Shown piece by piece: positions 50,677 to 59,343 of a stretch of DNA of 64,000 nucleotides. The first letter of the stretch is position 1. Every line of letters starts with the position of its first letter. The translations under genes and the position numbers were made by a program. Source of the DNA: Bin87 sp964347975. GTDB taxonomy: Bacteria; Chloroflexota; Dehalococcoidia; Lucifugimonadales; UBA3495. The stretch lies in NCBI GenBank assembly GCA_964347975.1, contig CAYGAY010000009.1, positions 1 to 64,000 on the forward strand, read 5' to 3'. Below the pieces are notes generated by a model. The model was not told where the DNA came from. It saw only the letters and a program-made list of their open reading frames with translations, and ran no database searches.

Positions 50677-51438
50677 TCAGCTCTCCGATTCCAGCCGGCG
50701 CACCCGTGCCCGCAGGCGTTCGTTCTCCGCCAGCAATGCGGCGCGTTCCGCTTCGTAAGCCGCCCGTTCCGCTTCGTAAGCTACCCGTTCCTGCCGCCAG
50801 TTTTCCAGGTACGTTCCGGTGGCCGGGTCGTAGAAGCGCGGCCAGCCCTCGTCCCAGCACAGGTACAACTGCATCAGTTCGCTGTACCCTTTCAGGATGC
50901 CGTCGGGTTCGATGGTCAACTGGATGGGATGATATGCGCCATCCTGCAAAACCCATCCAGACATCGGCTCACCGTGATGGCCGCCGCCGCTGGGGTCGAA
51001 CCGCCAGTATTCGGAGATGCCAATGGTAGCGTACACCCGGGGCTTGACAACCGTATCCTCGGAGCCAGTGCTCTCCGAACCGACTTCCAGCGCCAGATCG
51101 GGCGGCTTTCCAGCCTCCCAGGGCAAGTAGAGTTTGCGGCGGCGGATGGCGGCCTGGTCCACGCCGAAGGCCAGGTAGATGTCGGGCTGACGCCGGACGT
51201 TGAGGTTGGACGGCTCGTAGCAGAGGATGGTGTTGCTGCTGAGGAAGACGTCCGGGCGCGTCTTAAATCCGGTGAACCGGCTGTGCATTATGCCGAGGAT
51301 TTCCTGTACGACGAATTCCTGTTCCATGGCGTCCGGCATCGGCTCCGGTTCGTCGGGGTTGTAGTCCAGGCTGGCGTAGTCGATCTCACCCTGCTTTACG
51401 TAGGGGAGCATCGCAGGAATTTTTGCGGCAGTAGTCAT
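50677..51438 (-). CDS. Uma2-family putative endonuclease with coiled-coil tail
   Basis: 253 residues from ATG 51438. RRQPDIYLAFGVDQAAIRRR, WEAGKPPDLALEVGSESTGS (ExG/E strand), VVKPRVYATIGISEYWRFDP and WVLQDGAYHPIQL are Uma2 core blocks similar to the gene at 11633. The end is a coiled coil with repeated AYEAERAAYEAERAALLAEN. It interrupts the cobalamin genes and is 53 bases upstream of the cbiD start. A PD-(D/E)XK nuclease-like fold is known for Uma2; biological role is unknown. Confidence 0.85.
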   Translation of the reverse strand: MTTAAKIPAMLPYVKQGEIDYASLDYNPDEPEPMPDAMEQEFVVQEILGIMHSRFTGFKTRPDVFLSSNTILCYEPSNLNVRRQPDIYLAFGVDQAAIRRRKLYLPWEAGKPPDLALEVGSESTGSEDTVVKPRVYATIGISEYWRFDPSGGGHHGEPMSGWVLQDGAYHPIQLTIEPDGILKGYSELMQLYLCWDEGWPRFYDPATGTYLENWRQERVAYEAERAAYEAERAALLAENERLRARVRRLESES

Positions 51439-51536
51439 GGCTGGTCTCGATGGCGCTGGGCATTGCCGGTTGGATAGCTCACCCTGCAATTCTACCCCAT
51501 TCGGGAAGGTATGCGAAACTGTCGCCGGCAAAAATG

Positions 51537-51560
51537 AACCGGCCTGCGGTGAGGCCGGTT
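51537..51560 (-). terminator. Terminator after YtxH genes
   Basis: Stem AACCGGCCT / AGGCCGGTT (9 bp) with a 6-base loop. On the minus strand it is followed by CATTTTTG, a T-rich tract. Confidence 0.6.
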
Positions 51561-51604
51561 GCGTTGCCGGGGCCGGCAGAGACCGGGGTTTGCCGGCTCC
51601 GGCT

Positions 51605-51841
51605 CTAGCTATGGGGATAGGGCCAGCTTTCCACCAGAGGTTGAACCGGCGCGGCGGCCGGTTCAGCGACAGCCATGGCGGGCTGCTCCGGGGAGGCTCG
51701 ACGATACAATGGCTTGAGGCCGCGCTGGCGGCTTTGCTGCGAGTCCCGGGTCCGCCGGGGGGCGATGAGGAGCCCGGCAGCGACGCCCAGGGCCGCGCTG
51801 GCAGCCAAGATGGCAAGGCTGTGTTTGAGGTTGCGGTTCAT
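51605..51841 (-). CDS. YtxH-like small membrane protein
   Basis: 78 residues. HSLAILAASAALGVAAGLLI is a single membrane span followed by APRRTRDSQQSRQRG, the pattern of YtxH-domain proteins. C-terminal Ala/Pro-rich tail. Same strand as, and 53 bases downstream of, a second YtxH gene. These proteins are often stress-related, but a role is not established here. Confidence 0.68.
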   Translation of the reverse strand: MNRNLKHSLAILAASAALGVAAGLLIAPRRTRDSQQSRQRGLKPLYRRASPEQPAMAVAEPAAAPVQPLVESWPYPHS

Positions 51842-51894
51842 AACGTCCCTGCTGTCGGCGAGTATGGCGTCGATTGCGGGCCGGCGGTTTGCCC

Positions 51895-52131
51895 TTATCT
51901 CTGGCCGGTGAGGATACCTTCGTCATCCAGCACGAATCCGGCGGGGTGTTCGTGACGACCCCGCATCCGACGCCAGAAGCCGGCGCCTCGGTCATAGCCG
52001 CCGCGTACGCCCCGGCGAATGTTGGAACGGGTTTCCTTACCGCTTCTGGGCGCCAGCAGCATTCCCGCGGCGGCGCCGACGGCCAAACCACCGAGGATGA
52101 GAGCAGTGTTGCGTTTGACGTTGTTGTTCAT
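51895..52131 (-). CDS. YtxH-family small membrane protein
   Basis: 78 residues from ATG 52131 with AGGAGG 7 bases upstream. NTALILGGLAVGAAAGMLLA then PRSGKETRSNIRRGVRGGYD is the classical YtxH layout. It pairs with the gene just downstream. Function unknown (stress or envelope-associated in other bacteria). Confidence 0.75.
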   Translation of the reverse strand: MNNNVKRNTALILGGLAVGAAAGMLLAPRSGKETRSNIRRGVRGGYDRGAGFWRRMRGRHEHPAGFVLDDEGILTGQR

Positions 52132-52257
52132 CGTGATACCTCCTGATATGGGTTGCGATGGATTGTTGGATATTCGGAGCGATTCTGAGCGCTCACTGCC
52201 TGTTATTTATTATGAATTGTAATAGATTGTAGCACGTTTGTCAATAGTTGAAGGGCC

Positions 52258-52437
52258 CTCATACGTACCCACTTTAACCGGTCATTCCACGACCGCCGTA
52301 GGCGGGCGATGGAATCTCGTTCCGGCGGTCGCCACTTTCTGTTGCGAGAGCCTTGACGGAACGGCCATTGCTACGTCGACGAGATTGCGACCCCGTATCA
52401 AGTACGGGGTCGCAATGACAAAGTGGGTGCGCGTGAG
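52258..52437. repeat. MITE-like element, copy C
   Basis: Ends CTCATACGTACCCACTTT (52258-52275) and AAAGTGGGTGCGCGTGAG (52420-52437), imperfect inverted repeats of the family. The interior closely matches copy B at 40780. An imperfect direct repeat, AGGGCCCT left and AAGGCCCT right, flanks it. Located between a YtxH gene and cbiX. Confidence 0.75.
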
Positions 52438-52472
52438 TAGAAGGCCCTGGCGCAAGCCATTCGACGCCGGGG

Positions 52473-53372
52473 TTATGCGGGGGCATCAAGGGGAGCTTTC
52501 GCGGCCCGCACCCGGTCGCTGGCTACCGCTACCAGCCGGTCGTCCACGCCCAGCGGCGGCGCGACCGACATTGGGATGTCAGGATATTCTTCCTGCAACC
52601 GGCGCATTGTGCCCAGAACGTTGCGGCGGAGGATCAGGCCGGGGAAGAAGATGTATGGCGCGCAGATGATGCTGCCCACACCGCGCCGGTGAACCAGCTC
52701 GGCGGCGGCGTGTTCCATGGTGGGGTCGCCGTAGTGGGATTGGGCCACGGCCACCGCGTAGCCGTCCCCCAGATCCCGTTCAACCCAACTGCCCAGTTCT
52801 TTCAGCCAGAGGCAATCGTCGTATCGGGTCTGGGTGCCGGCCTTGACCAGCAGGATGCCGGCCGGCCCGGCTCCGGTGGGTTCCCGCACCCGGTCCGGCA
52901 ATGCCGCGATGCGCTCCCGCACCAGTTCGGCGATGCGGAGGTCAGCGCCCAGGCCGTCGGCCAGGCGGACTTCCACATCAGGCGTCTGGGCTGCAATGTC
53001 CTCCAGCACCTCTGCCATCTCCACGGTAGCGTGCTTGCCGTTGCCCAGCAGGTAGGGAGCGATGATGACCCGGTTCAGTCCGGCCTCGGCGAGTATCGAT
53101 ACCGCTTCGGGCGGGTGGGGCGGCAGAAACTCCAGGCAGGACACGATGACCCGTTCGGCATCGTCGCTTAATGATTCCGACAGGCGCCGCGCTGCTTCCC
53201 GCAGTCCCACCGGAGTATTGGGGCAGCCCAGGCACCAGGCCGGGAACCGGGCCCCGTCGGCGGCCCAGGCGCAGGAGCACTCATCGCGGCTCGCTCCCCG
53301 CTGGCTGCCGTGGCACAGCAGCACCACGCCCCAGCCGGCGTTGTCGCCGTTGACGTTGTTTTCGGCAGGCAT
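52473..53372 (-). CDS. cbiX: Sirohydrochlorin cobaltochelatase (CbiX, two-domain)
   Basis: 299 residues: two CbiX-type halves. The N-terminal half has WGVVLLCHGSQRG (catalytic His region) and VIVSCLEFLPPHPPEAVSIL. The C-terminal half has VAVAQSHYGDPTMEHAAAEL and PYIFFPGLILRRNVLGTMRR. Residues about 23-48 have four cysteines (CSC...CLGC) after DE, an unusual cysteine-rich insert that might bind an Fe-S cluster or metal. It inserts cobalt into sirohydrochlorin, the entry step of the anaerobic route. The cbiC stop lies 6 bases before its start. Confidence 0.92.
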   Translation of the reverse strand: MPAENNVNGDNAGWGVVLLCHGSQRGASRDECSCAWAADGARFPAWCLGCPNTPVGLREAARRLSESLSDDAERVIVSCLEFLPPHPPEAVSILAEAGLNRVIIAPYLLGNGKHATVEMAEVLEDIAAQTPDVEVRLADGLGADLRIAELVRERIAALPDRVREPTGAGPAGILLVKAGTQTRYDDCLWLKELGSWVERDLGDGYAVAVAQSHYGDPTMEHAAAELVHRRGVGSIICAPYIFFPGLILRRNVLGTMRRLQEEYPDIPMSVAPPLGVDDRLVAVASDRVRAAKAPLDAPA

Positions 53373-53378
53373 GGGCGG

Positions 53379-54065
53379 TCAATCCTCCAGCAGGTCAAGC
53401 AGGGCGTTCACAGTAGCGGCAGCGGCTGAACTTCCCCCGCGTCGTCCCAGGATAGTAATTTGCGGCACGTCTCGCGCCGCCAATTCGGCTTTGGATTCGG
53501 GGCAGGCTACAAAGCCCACCGGCATACCGATTACCGCGGCCGGCGCCACCTGGCCGGCGTCGATCAAATCCAGGAGCGCCAGCAGGGCCGTGGGGGCGTT
53601 GCCAATAGCCAGCAGCGAGCCGTCCATCTGCGGCGCCAGCTCGCGCACGGCGGCTACGCTGCGAGTCGTACCTTCACGGCGGGCGCGCTCGGCAACCTGG
53701 GGGGCGTCGATGAGGCAGGCGGTTGTCACGCTCCGACGGTTCAGGGCAACTCGGGATATGCCAACCTGCACCATGCGCACGTCGGTGATTACGCGGCGGG
53801 TGTTTCGCAAGGATTCCAGGGCGACGGCCACTGCCCCGTCGCTGAAGCGCACGTCGGTGCTGATGGCGGGGTCGCCCTCGGCCCGCACGATGCGATGGAG
53901 CACGTACCGCTCCTCAGGGGACAGGCGGGCAGCATTGGCATCGTCGCGCAGGCTGTCCGCGACCATGACCAGGCTTTGCCGGTCGATTTCCTCCGGGAGG
54001 AGGGCGTATTTTTCAACGAGGGTCATAATTGCGCGATCAACTGGCGATGCCGGGTCAGCAGTCAC
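53379..54065 (-). CDS. cbiC: Precorrin-8X / cobalt-precorrin-8 methylmutase (CbiC/CobH)
   Basis: About 228 residues if begun at GTG 54065, with AAGGG before it and 8 bases after the upstream stop; the ATG at 54026 is an alternative. Blocks: RYVLHRIVRAEGDPAISTDV, DVRMVQVGISRVALNRRSVT, and GNAPTALLALLDLIDAGQVA with PAAVIGMPVGFVACPESKAE. The catalytic His is in the HRIVRAE block. It moves the C11 methyl to C12 to form hydrogenobyrinate or cobyrinate. Directly upstream of cbiX. Confidence 0.93.
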   Translation of the reverse strand: MTADPASPVDRAIMTLVEKYALLPEEIDRQSLVMVADSLRDDANAARLSPEERYVLHRIVRAEGDPAISTDVRFSDGAVAVALESLRNTRRVITDVRMVQVGISRVALNRRSVTTACLIDAPQVAERARREGTTRSVAAVRELAPQMDGSLLAIGNAPTALLALLDLIDAGQVAPAAVIGMPVGFVACPESKAELAARDVPQITILGRRGGSSAAAATVNALLDLLED

Positions 54066-54073
54066 ATCGCCCT

Positions 54074-54430
54074 TCACCGGTGCGACATCACGTTTATCAA
54101 TCGGTGGTTGACCGGATCGACGCCCATTCCCAACCCCTGCAAGGTATCGCTGCCCAGCAGTTTCGGACAACCTCCCTCGCCAAATACAAAGACGCGCACC
54201 AAGTCTATATCGTCGTACCGGATCTTCACTTCTCCCATTTCCACCGTGGTCACAGTGCCGTCAGCAAGGCCGGCGGGGCGCGGCGGCAGGTTGGGAATCC
54301 AGCCCAGATCCCGTAACGTATCACCGGGAAGCTGGCTGTAAGACGCTCCAGTATCCACCCGCATATCTATGTGCTGCAAATCTGAACCATCGGCGGCCCA
54401 GATTCCCAGTATAGTTCGAACTTCGCCCAT
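54074..54430 (-). CDS. Retropepsin-like aspartyl protease family protein
   Basis: 118 residues. MRVDTGASYSQLPGDTLRDL has the DTGA catalytic motif with the usual flanking hydrophobic residues, and LLGSDTLQGLGMGVDPVNHR is the typical C-terminal part. Small clan AA proteins of this size are often antitoxin-like or processing proteases; no substrate is suggested. It lies 15 bases from leuS and 8 bases upstream of cbiC on the same strand. Confidence 0.8.
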   Translation of the reverse strand: MGEVRTILGIWAADGSDLQHIDMRVDTGASYSQLPGDTLRDLGWIPNLPPRPAGLADGTVTTVEMGEVKIRYDDIDLVRVFVFGEGGCPKLLGSDTLQGLGMGVDPVNHRLINVMSHR

Positions 54431-54444
54431 ATCGCTCTCCCTGC

Positions 54445-56934
54445 TTACCCCGCCACCACGTTCACCAGGCGGCCGGGGACGTACACCACGTTGCGCACGG
54501 TTTTGCCGTCGATGTGGGCCTGCACGCGCTGGCTGTCCAGGGCGCGCATCTTCGCTTCTTCCTCATCGATGCTGGCGGGGACGCTGATGCGGTCCCGCAG
54601 CCGGCCGTTCACCTGCACCACCAGGGTCAACTCGTCCTCGGCGGTCAACTCTTCATCCCAGGCCGGGAACGGCTGCTGATGGACGCTGTAGCCGTGTCCG
54701 GTTCGTTCCCACAGCTCTTCGGCCACATGGGGAGCGATGGGGGCCAGCATCAGCAGGAACTTTTCCACGCATTCCCGCCACGTTGCGGAGTCCACTGATT
54801 GATCGTTCCAAACCTTGCTCAGGTGATTCACCAACTCCATCAGCGCGGCGATGGTCGTGTTGAACTTGAACTTGTCCAGGTCGTCGTAGCATTTGCGGAT
54901 GGTCTGGTGCAGGATGCGCTGGGTGTCGCGCACCGCCGATGGATCAGTGGCCCGGTCATCCAGCTGGGCGGCGTCGCGTTCGACGATGGCCCAAAGGCGA
55001 TTCAGCCAGCGAACCACGCCGTTGATGCCCTCGTCGCTCCACGGGCCACCCTGGTCCCAGGGGCCGATGAACATGAGGAAACAGCGCACGGCGTCGGCGC
55101 CGACTTGCTCGATCACGTCGTCGGGGTTGACCACGTTGCCCCGGCTCTTGCTCATCTTTTCGTGGTCGCTGCCGAGGATCACGCCCTGGTTGAACAGACG
55201 CAGGAAGGGCTCGTCAATTTGGAGCATCCCCATGTCGCGCAGCGACTTGATGAAAAACCGGCTGTACAGCAGGTGCATCACGGCGTGCTCGGCGCCGCCG
55301 GTGTATTGCTGGACCGGCATCCATTGGGAGGCGATTTCCGGCTCATAGGGGCCGTCGCTGTATTGGGGAGTGCAGTAGCGCAGCATGTACCACGACGAAT
55401 CCATGAAGGTGTCCATGGTGTCGGTTTCCCGCCGGCCCGGTCCGCCGCAATTGGGGCAAGGGGTGTTGACAAAGGACTCGTTGATGGCCAGGGGCGACTC
55501 GCCGGTGGGCCGAAACTCGGCGTCCTCGGGGAGCAGCACCGGCAGGTCTGCTTCGGGCACCGGCTGCACGCCGCATTTACTATCCGGGTTCTGGCAGTAC
55601 ACCATGGGAATGGGCGTGCCCCAATAACGCTGGCGGGAAATCAGCCAGTCGCGCAAGCGATAGGTGACGGCCCGGTGTCCCCAGCCCCGGCGCTCCACGT
55701 CGTTGGCGATGGCAGCCATGCCCTCGGCATCGGTCATGCCCTCGTATGCGCCCGAGTTGGTCATAAAGCCGGGTCCGAGGTAGGCTTCCGCCGGCTCTTT
55801 GCCGTCCCAATGGATGGGCGCGATCACCGTGCGGATGGGCAGGCGGTATTTGCGGGCGAAGTCGTAGTCGCGCTGGTCGTGGGCCGGCACGCCCATGACG
55901 GCGCCGGTGCCGTAGGTGGTCAGGACGTAATCGGCGACGTAAATCGGTATGCTGTCGTTGTTGAGGCGGTTGCGGGCATAGGCTCCGGTGAAAACGCCGG
56001 TCTTCTCGCGCTCGGCGGAAAGGCGGTCGATTTCGGAGGCGGCCCGGGCCTGGTCGATGTAGGTCTGCACCTCTTCACGGCGATGCTCGGCGGTGAGTTT
56101 TTCCACCAGGGGATGCTCCGGCGCCAACACCAGGAAGGTGACGCCGAAAATGGTGTCGATGCGGGTGGTAAAAGTCCGAATTTCCCGTTCCTCAATGTTG
56201 TAGTCCGAGATGTCGAACCCGATCTCCACGCCCTCGCTGCGGCCAATCCAGTTCCGCTGCATCGTCAGGATTTTGTCCGGCCAGTCGTCCAGGGTGGTGA
56301 AATCCAGCAGTTCGTCGGCGTAGTCGGTGATGCGGAAGAACCACTGCTCAAAATCCCGCCGGGTGATGGGGGCGTCGCACCGCTCGCACACGCCGTTGAG
56401 CACTTGCTCGTTGGCCAGGACGGTCTGGCAGGACGGGCACCACACCACCGGAGCTTTGGCCCGGTAGGCCAGCCCCTGCTCGTACAGCTTGATGAAGAAC
56501 CACTGGTTCCAGCGGTAATATTCCGGCAGGCAGCAGACTACTTCCCGGTCCCAGTCATAGATCGCCCCAATGGACCGCAGTTGCCGGCGCATATTCTCCA
56601 CGTTGGACATCGTCCATTCGTAGGGATGGATGCCCCGGGAGATGGCGGCGTTTTCGGCGGGCAGGCCGAAGGCGTCGAACCCGATGGGGTGGAGCACGTT
56701 GTACCCCTGCATTCGCCGGAAACGGGCATGGGCGTCGGACGGCGCCATGGCATACCAGTGGCCAATATGCAGATCCCCCGAGGGATAGGGGTACATCGTC
56801 ATCTCGAACCACTTGGGACTGGGGTCGTCATCGCTAACCCGGTAGATTCCGTCGCGTTCCCAACGCTCCTGCCACTTGCGGTCGATATCGACGGCGTTAA
56901 AGCGGAGCTCAACCTGTCGATGGGCTGTGGTCAT
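54445..56934 (-). CDS. leuS: Leucyl-tRNA synthetase
   Basis: 829 residues. PYPSGDLHIGHWY near residue 50 is the HIGH motif, and DHEKMSKSRGNVVNPDDVIE near 591 is KMSKS. The CP1 editing domain occupies roughly 220-400 (VMGVPAHDQRDYDFA). A zinc-binding-like pair of CxxC motifs, CPSCQTVLANEQVLNGVCER, is near residue 160, and there is a CPNCGGPGRR block near 495. It charges tRNA-Leu. Divergent from trkH with paired promoters in the shared intergenic region. Confidence 0.97.
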   Translation of the reverse strand: MTTAHRQVELRFNAVDIDRKWQERWERDGIYRVSDDDPSPKWFEMTMYPYPSGDLHIGHWYAMAPSDAHARFRRMQGYNVLHPIGFDAFGLPAENAAISRGIHPYEWTMSNVENMRRQLRSIGAIYDWDREVVCCLPEYYRWNQWFFIKLYEQGLAYRAKAPVVWCPSCQTVLANEQVLNGVCERCDAPITRRDFEQWFFRITDYADELLDFTTLDDWPDKILTMQRNWIGRSEGVEIGFDISDYNIEEREIRTFTTRIDTIFGVTFLVLAPEHPLVEKLTAEHRREEVQTYIDQARAASEIDRLSAEREKTGVFTGAYARNRLNNDSIPIYVADYVLTTYGTGAVMGVPAHDQRDYDFARKYRLPIRTVIAPIHWDGKEPAEAYLGPGFMTNSGAYEGMTDAEGMAAIANDVERRGWGHRAVTYRLRDWLISRQRYWGTPIPMVYCQNPDSKCGVQPVPEADLPVLLPEDAEFRPTGESPLAINESFVNTPCPNCGGPGRRETDTMDTFMDSSWYMLRYCTPQYSDGPYEPEIASQWMPVQQYTGGAEHAVMHLLYSRFFIKSLRDMGMLQIDEPFLRLFNQGVILGSDHEKMSKSRGNVVNPDDVIEQVGADAVRCFLMFIGPWDQGGPWSDEGINGVVRWLNRLWAIVERDAAQLDDRATDPSAVRDTQRILHQTIRKCYDDLDKFKFNTTIAALMELVNHLSKVWNDQSVDSATWRECVEKFLLMLAPIAPHVAEELWERTGHGYSVHQQPFPAWDEELTAEDELTLVVQVNGRLRDRISVPASIDEEEAKMRALDSQRVQAHIDGKTVRNVVYVPGRLVNVVAG

Positions 56935-56970
56935 AGGAAAGAAACCCTCAAAAATTCATTGCTGAGGGAC

Positions 56971-56998
56971 AGTATATCATCCGCAACGATGGTGGAAA
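56971..56998 (-). promoter_or_regulatory. Putative promoter of leuS
   Basis: On the minus strand TTTCCA (56998-56993), a 16-base spacer and TATACT (56976-56971), 37 bases before the leuS ATG. Confidence 0.4.
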
Positions 56999-57011
56999 CG
57001 CTGACCGGCGA

Positions 57012-57039
57012 TTGACATATCCTCGCGCCTTCTCATAAT
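57012..57039 (+). promoter_or_regulatory. Putative promoter of trkH-trkA
   Basis: A perfect TTGACA (57012-57017), a 16-base spacer and CATAAT (57034-57039), 30-80 bases before the possible trkH starts. Confidence 0.55.
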
Positions 57040-57119
57040 TACTGTGACAGGCACGAGCGCGCCGCCGATTGCCGCACCTCTCCCAACCTGCCCTGTGGTC
57101 GCCCGGCGCTGTTACCCCC

Positions 57120-58646
57120 GTGAATAATCCATCCGACGGCAGTATTGAAGCGGCCGAGCAGCCGCCGGCAACAGGTCCGGAGCCTCCTTCCGATGGGCCG
57201 GATATAGTCCGGCTGGGACACCGGCCGGCGCCGGTCCGGGTGCCCGTCCGCCGGCAGCGAGTCCCGCCCCGTCGCTGGTCATCCACGCCGCTGCTGCTCC
57301 TCCTCATATTCCTGATGCTCAACGTGATCGGCGGCGCCCTGCTGGCTACTCCCTTTGCCGCCGCCGACGGGGACCGGGCCCCGATTCAGACGGCCTTCTT
57401 CACCGCCATATCGGCATCCACCGTTACCGGACTGGTGATGGTGGACACTCCGGTGTTCTGGTCACTGTTTGGACAGATCGTAATTTTCCTGCTCATGCTC
57501 CTGGGCGGTCTGGAGTTCATTACCGCCGCCACAGTGCTGATTGGGGTCATGGGGCGGCGCGCTACCGCGCTGGAGGAGGACGTGTACCAGGATACGGTAG
57601 GCGCCGGATACACCAGGAACCTCACCTATATCGCGCGGAACATCGTCGTTGCCTTCTTTATCGGATACATTGTCGGCGCAGTGTTGATTTACTTCGAGAT
57701 GCGTTCGGTCGCCGATTTTTCCCTTGGCGAAACCATCTGGCAATCGCTGTTTTTGTCAGTTTCCGGGCTGAACAACGCCGGGTTTTCCATACTGCCCAAC
57801 GCGGCCAGCGGGGGCAACGCGGCCACCCTGGAGGCTCATCCCTTCCTGGCGGCAGTGATCACGCCCTTGATTTTCGCCGGCGCGCTGGGCTGGCCGATCA
57901 TTATAGATATGCGTCGGAACTGGAACCCGCGATTGGATCTGAGGCGATGGCGGGGTCTGTTCCTGTTCAATTTCACGCGGTTATCGCTGGATACCAAATT
58001 GGTGCTGATTTTGACCGTTGTGCTTTATGCGTTCGCCACGTCAGCATTCCTATTCGCGGAATGGAACGGTGTCCTGGGCGAGTACACGGGTCTGGGCAAA
58101 CTCGGCTCCGCGCTATTTCACGGGGTGAGTGGGCGCACGGCCGGCTTCGCCGCGCTGGACTGGGGAGCGACTTCGGATTTTACTCACCTGGTATTCAGTG
58201 GCCTGATGTTCGTGGGCGGCTCCACGGCGTCGGTGGCCGGCGGCATCAAGGTCAACACGGTGGCGGTCCTCCTGGTGGCGGCGCGGTCATCTGCGCTGCG
58301 CCACCCGCGAGCGGAAATTTTCCGGCGGGAAATTGGCCAGGCCCTGGTGGCGCGCGCCTTGCTGGTGGCTCTGCTGAGCGTAGCCTTCCTCGGGGTAGTG
58401 GTGCCCATTCTCACCTACACCGACCCGCACATTGAGTTTGTGCCGCTGATGTTCGATACCGTGTCGGCCTTTGGGACGAATGGTATGTCCTCCGGCGCTT
58501 CGCTCCAGCTCAGCCTGGCCGGGTCCATCATTTTCATGTTCACCATGCTGGTGGGGCGAGTGGGGCCCCTCACGCTGATAATGCTGCTGGCGCCCCGGGA
58601 AAACGCCACCTATCGTTACCCCGAAGAACCCGTTAGAATTGGATAG
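57120..58646 (+). CDS. trkH: Potassium uptake protein, TrkH/KtrB family
   Basis: 508 residues from GTG 57120; a TTG at 57069 would add 17 residues, and neither has a clear ribosome site. The four selectivity-filter P-loops are visible: AISASTVTGL, VSGLNNAGFS, VSGRTAGFAAL and VSAFGTNGMSSG, embedded in multiple membrane spans. It forms the K+ translocating subunit and needs the cytosolic RCK subunit TrkA. That gene follows 5 bases downstream, so the two form an operon. Long proline-rich cytosolic N-terminus (about 60 residues) is unusual. Confidence 0.9.
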   Translation: MNNPSDGSIEAAEQPPATGPEPPSDGPDIVRLGHRPAPVRVPVRRQRVPPRRWSSTPLLLLLIFLMLNVIGGALLATPFAAADGDRAPIQTAFFTAISASTVTGLVMVDTPVFWSLFGQIVIFLLMLLGGLEFITAATVLIGVMGRRATALEEDVYQDTVGAGYTRNLTYIARNIVVAFFIGYIVGAVLIYFEMRSVADFSLGETIWQSLFLSVSGLNNAGFSILPNAASGGNAATLEAHPFLAAVITPLIFAGALGWPIIIDMRRNWNPRLDLRRWRGLFLFNFTRLSLDTKLVLILTVVLYAFATSAFLFAEWNGVLGEYTGLGKLGSALFHGVSGRTAGFAALDWGATSDFTHLVFSGLMFVGGSTASVAGGIKVNTVAVLLVAARSSALRHPRAEIFRREIGQALVARALLVALLSVAFLGVVVPILTYTDPHIEFVPLMFDTVSAFGTNGMSSGASLQLSLAGSIIFMFTMLVGRVGPLTLIMLLAPRENATYRYPEEPVRIG

Positions 58647-58651
58647 TCGTC

Positions 58652-59311
58652 ATGCCAAAACAAGTTTGCGTAATCGGTTTGGGTCGCTTCGGCACCAGGT
58701 TGGCCAGCACGCTGTTTCAGCGCGATCACGAAGTGTTGGCCATTGACCTGGACGAGCGGAAAGTCCAGGAAATGCTGGGCCGGGTCACCTACGCTGTGGA
58801 GGCCAACGCCACCAGCGAGACCGCCCTCCGCGACCTGGGGGTGGCCGACATGGACGTGGCCGTGGTGGCCCTGGGCAGCCAGATCCAGTCCAGCATCATC
58901 ACCACCATGCTGCTCAAGTCCATGGGCTTGCCCTACGTCATCGCCCGCGCCACCGACACCCAGCACGCGGAAATCCTGCACCGGGTGGGCGCCGACAAGG
59001 TGGTGTTTCCGGAAGAAGAAGCCGCCGAGCGGGCCGCCAGCCTGGACCTAAGCCCCAACTACGTTGAGTTTATGAACATCACCGAGGACGCGGGCGTTCA
59101 CAAGCTCCGCCCGCCGGAGCGTATGCGCGGCCTGTCGCTGCACGACGCCGGCCTGGGCTCGGAAGCCCAGCGTCACCGGGTATCCGTAATGGTGTTGCGA
59201 CGCGGTCGCGAGTATATTTTGAACCCCGCGGACGATGAGATCATTGACGATGGCGACGTTCTGGTGGTCGTCGGAAGCCACGGGGACGTGGAACGCGTTT
59301 TCACCCGGTAA
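58652..59311 (+). CDS. trkA: TrkA/KtrA potassium-uptake regulatory (RCK) protein
   Basis: 219 residues. N-terminal Rossmann RCK_N with QVCVIGLGRFGTRLASTLFQ (GxGxxG) and AIDLDERKVQEMLG, followed by a C-terminal RCK_C (DGDVLVVVGSHGDVERVF). It binds NAD(H) or ATP and gates the TrkH/KtrB channel. Immediately downstream of trkH. Confidence 0.94.
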   Translation: MPKQVCVIGLGRFGTRLASTLFQRDHEVLAIDLDERKVQEMLGRVTYAVEANATSETALRDLGVADMDVAVVALGSQIQSSIITTMLLKSMGLPYVIARATDTQHAEILHRVGADKVVFPEEEAAERAASLDLSPNYVEFMNITEDAGVHKLRPPERMRGLSLHDAGLGSEAQRHRVSVMVLRRGREYILNPADDEIIDDGDVLVVVGSHGDVERVFTR

Positions 59312-59343
59312 AACAACGGGCGTCCGGGACGATGGGATAAGTT

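Noticed and set aside
44000..57000. Cobalamin riboswitch upstream of the cobalamin genes
   Set aside because: No convincing B12-box (GCCACTG with the expected neighbouring helices) was seen on the minus strand between these genes. A covariance search would be decisive.
54799..57015. 738-residue open frame on the plus strand opposite leuS
   Set aside because: It is the antisense shadow of a strongly conserved leucyl-tRNA synthetase; GC-rich coding DNA commonly leaves a long antisense frame open and the product has no recognisable domain.
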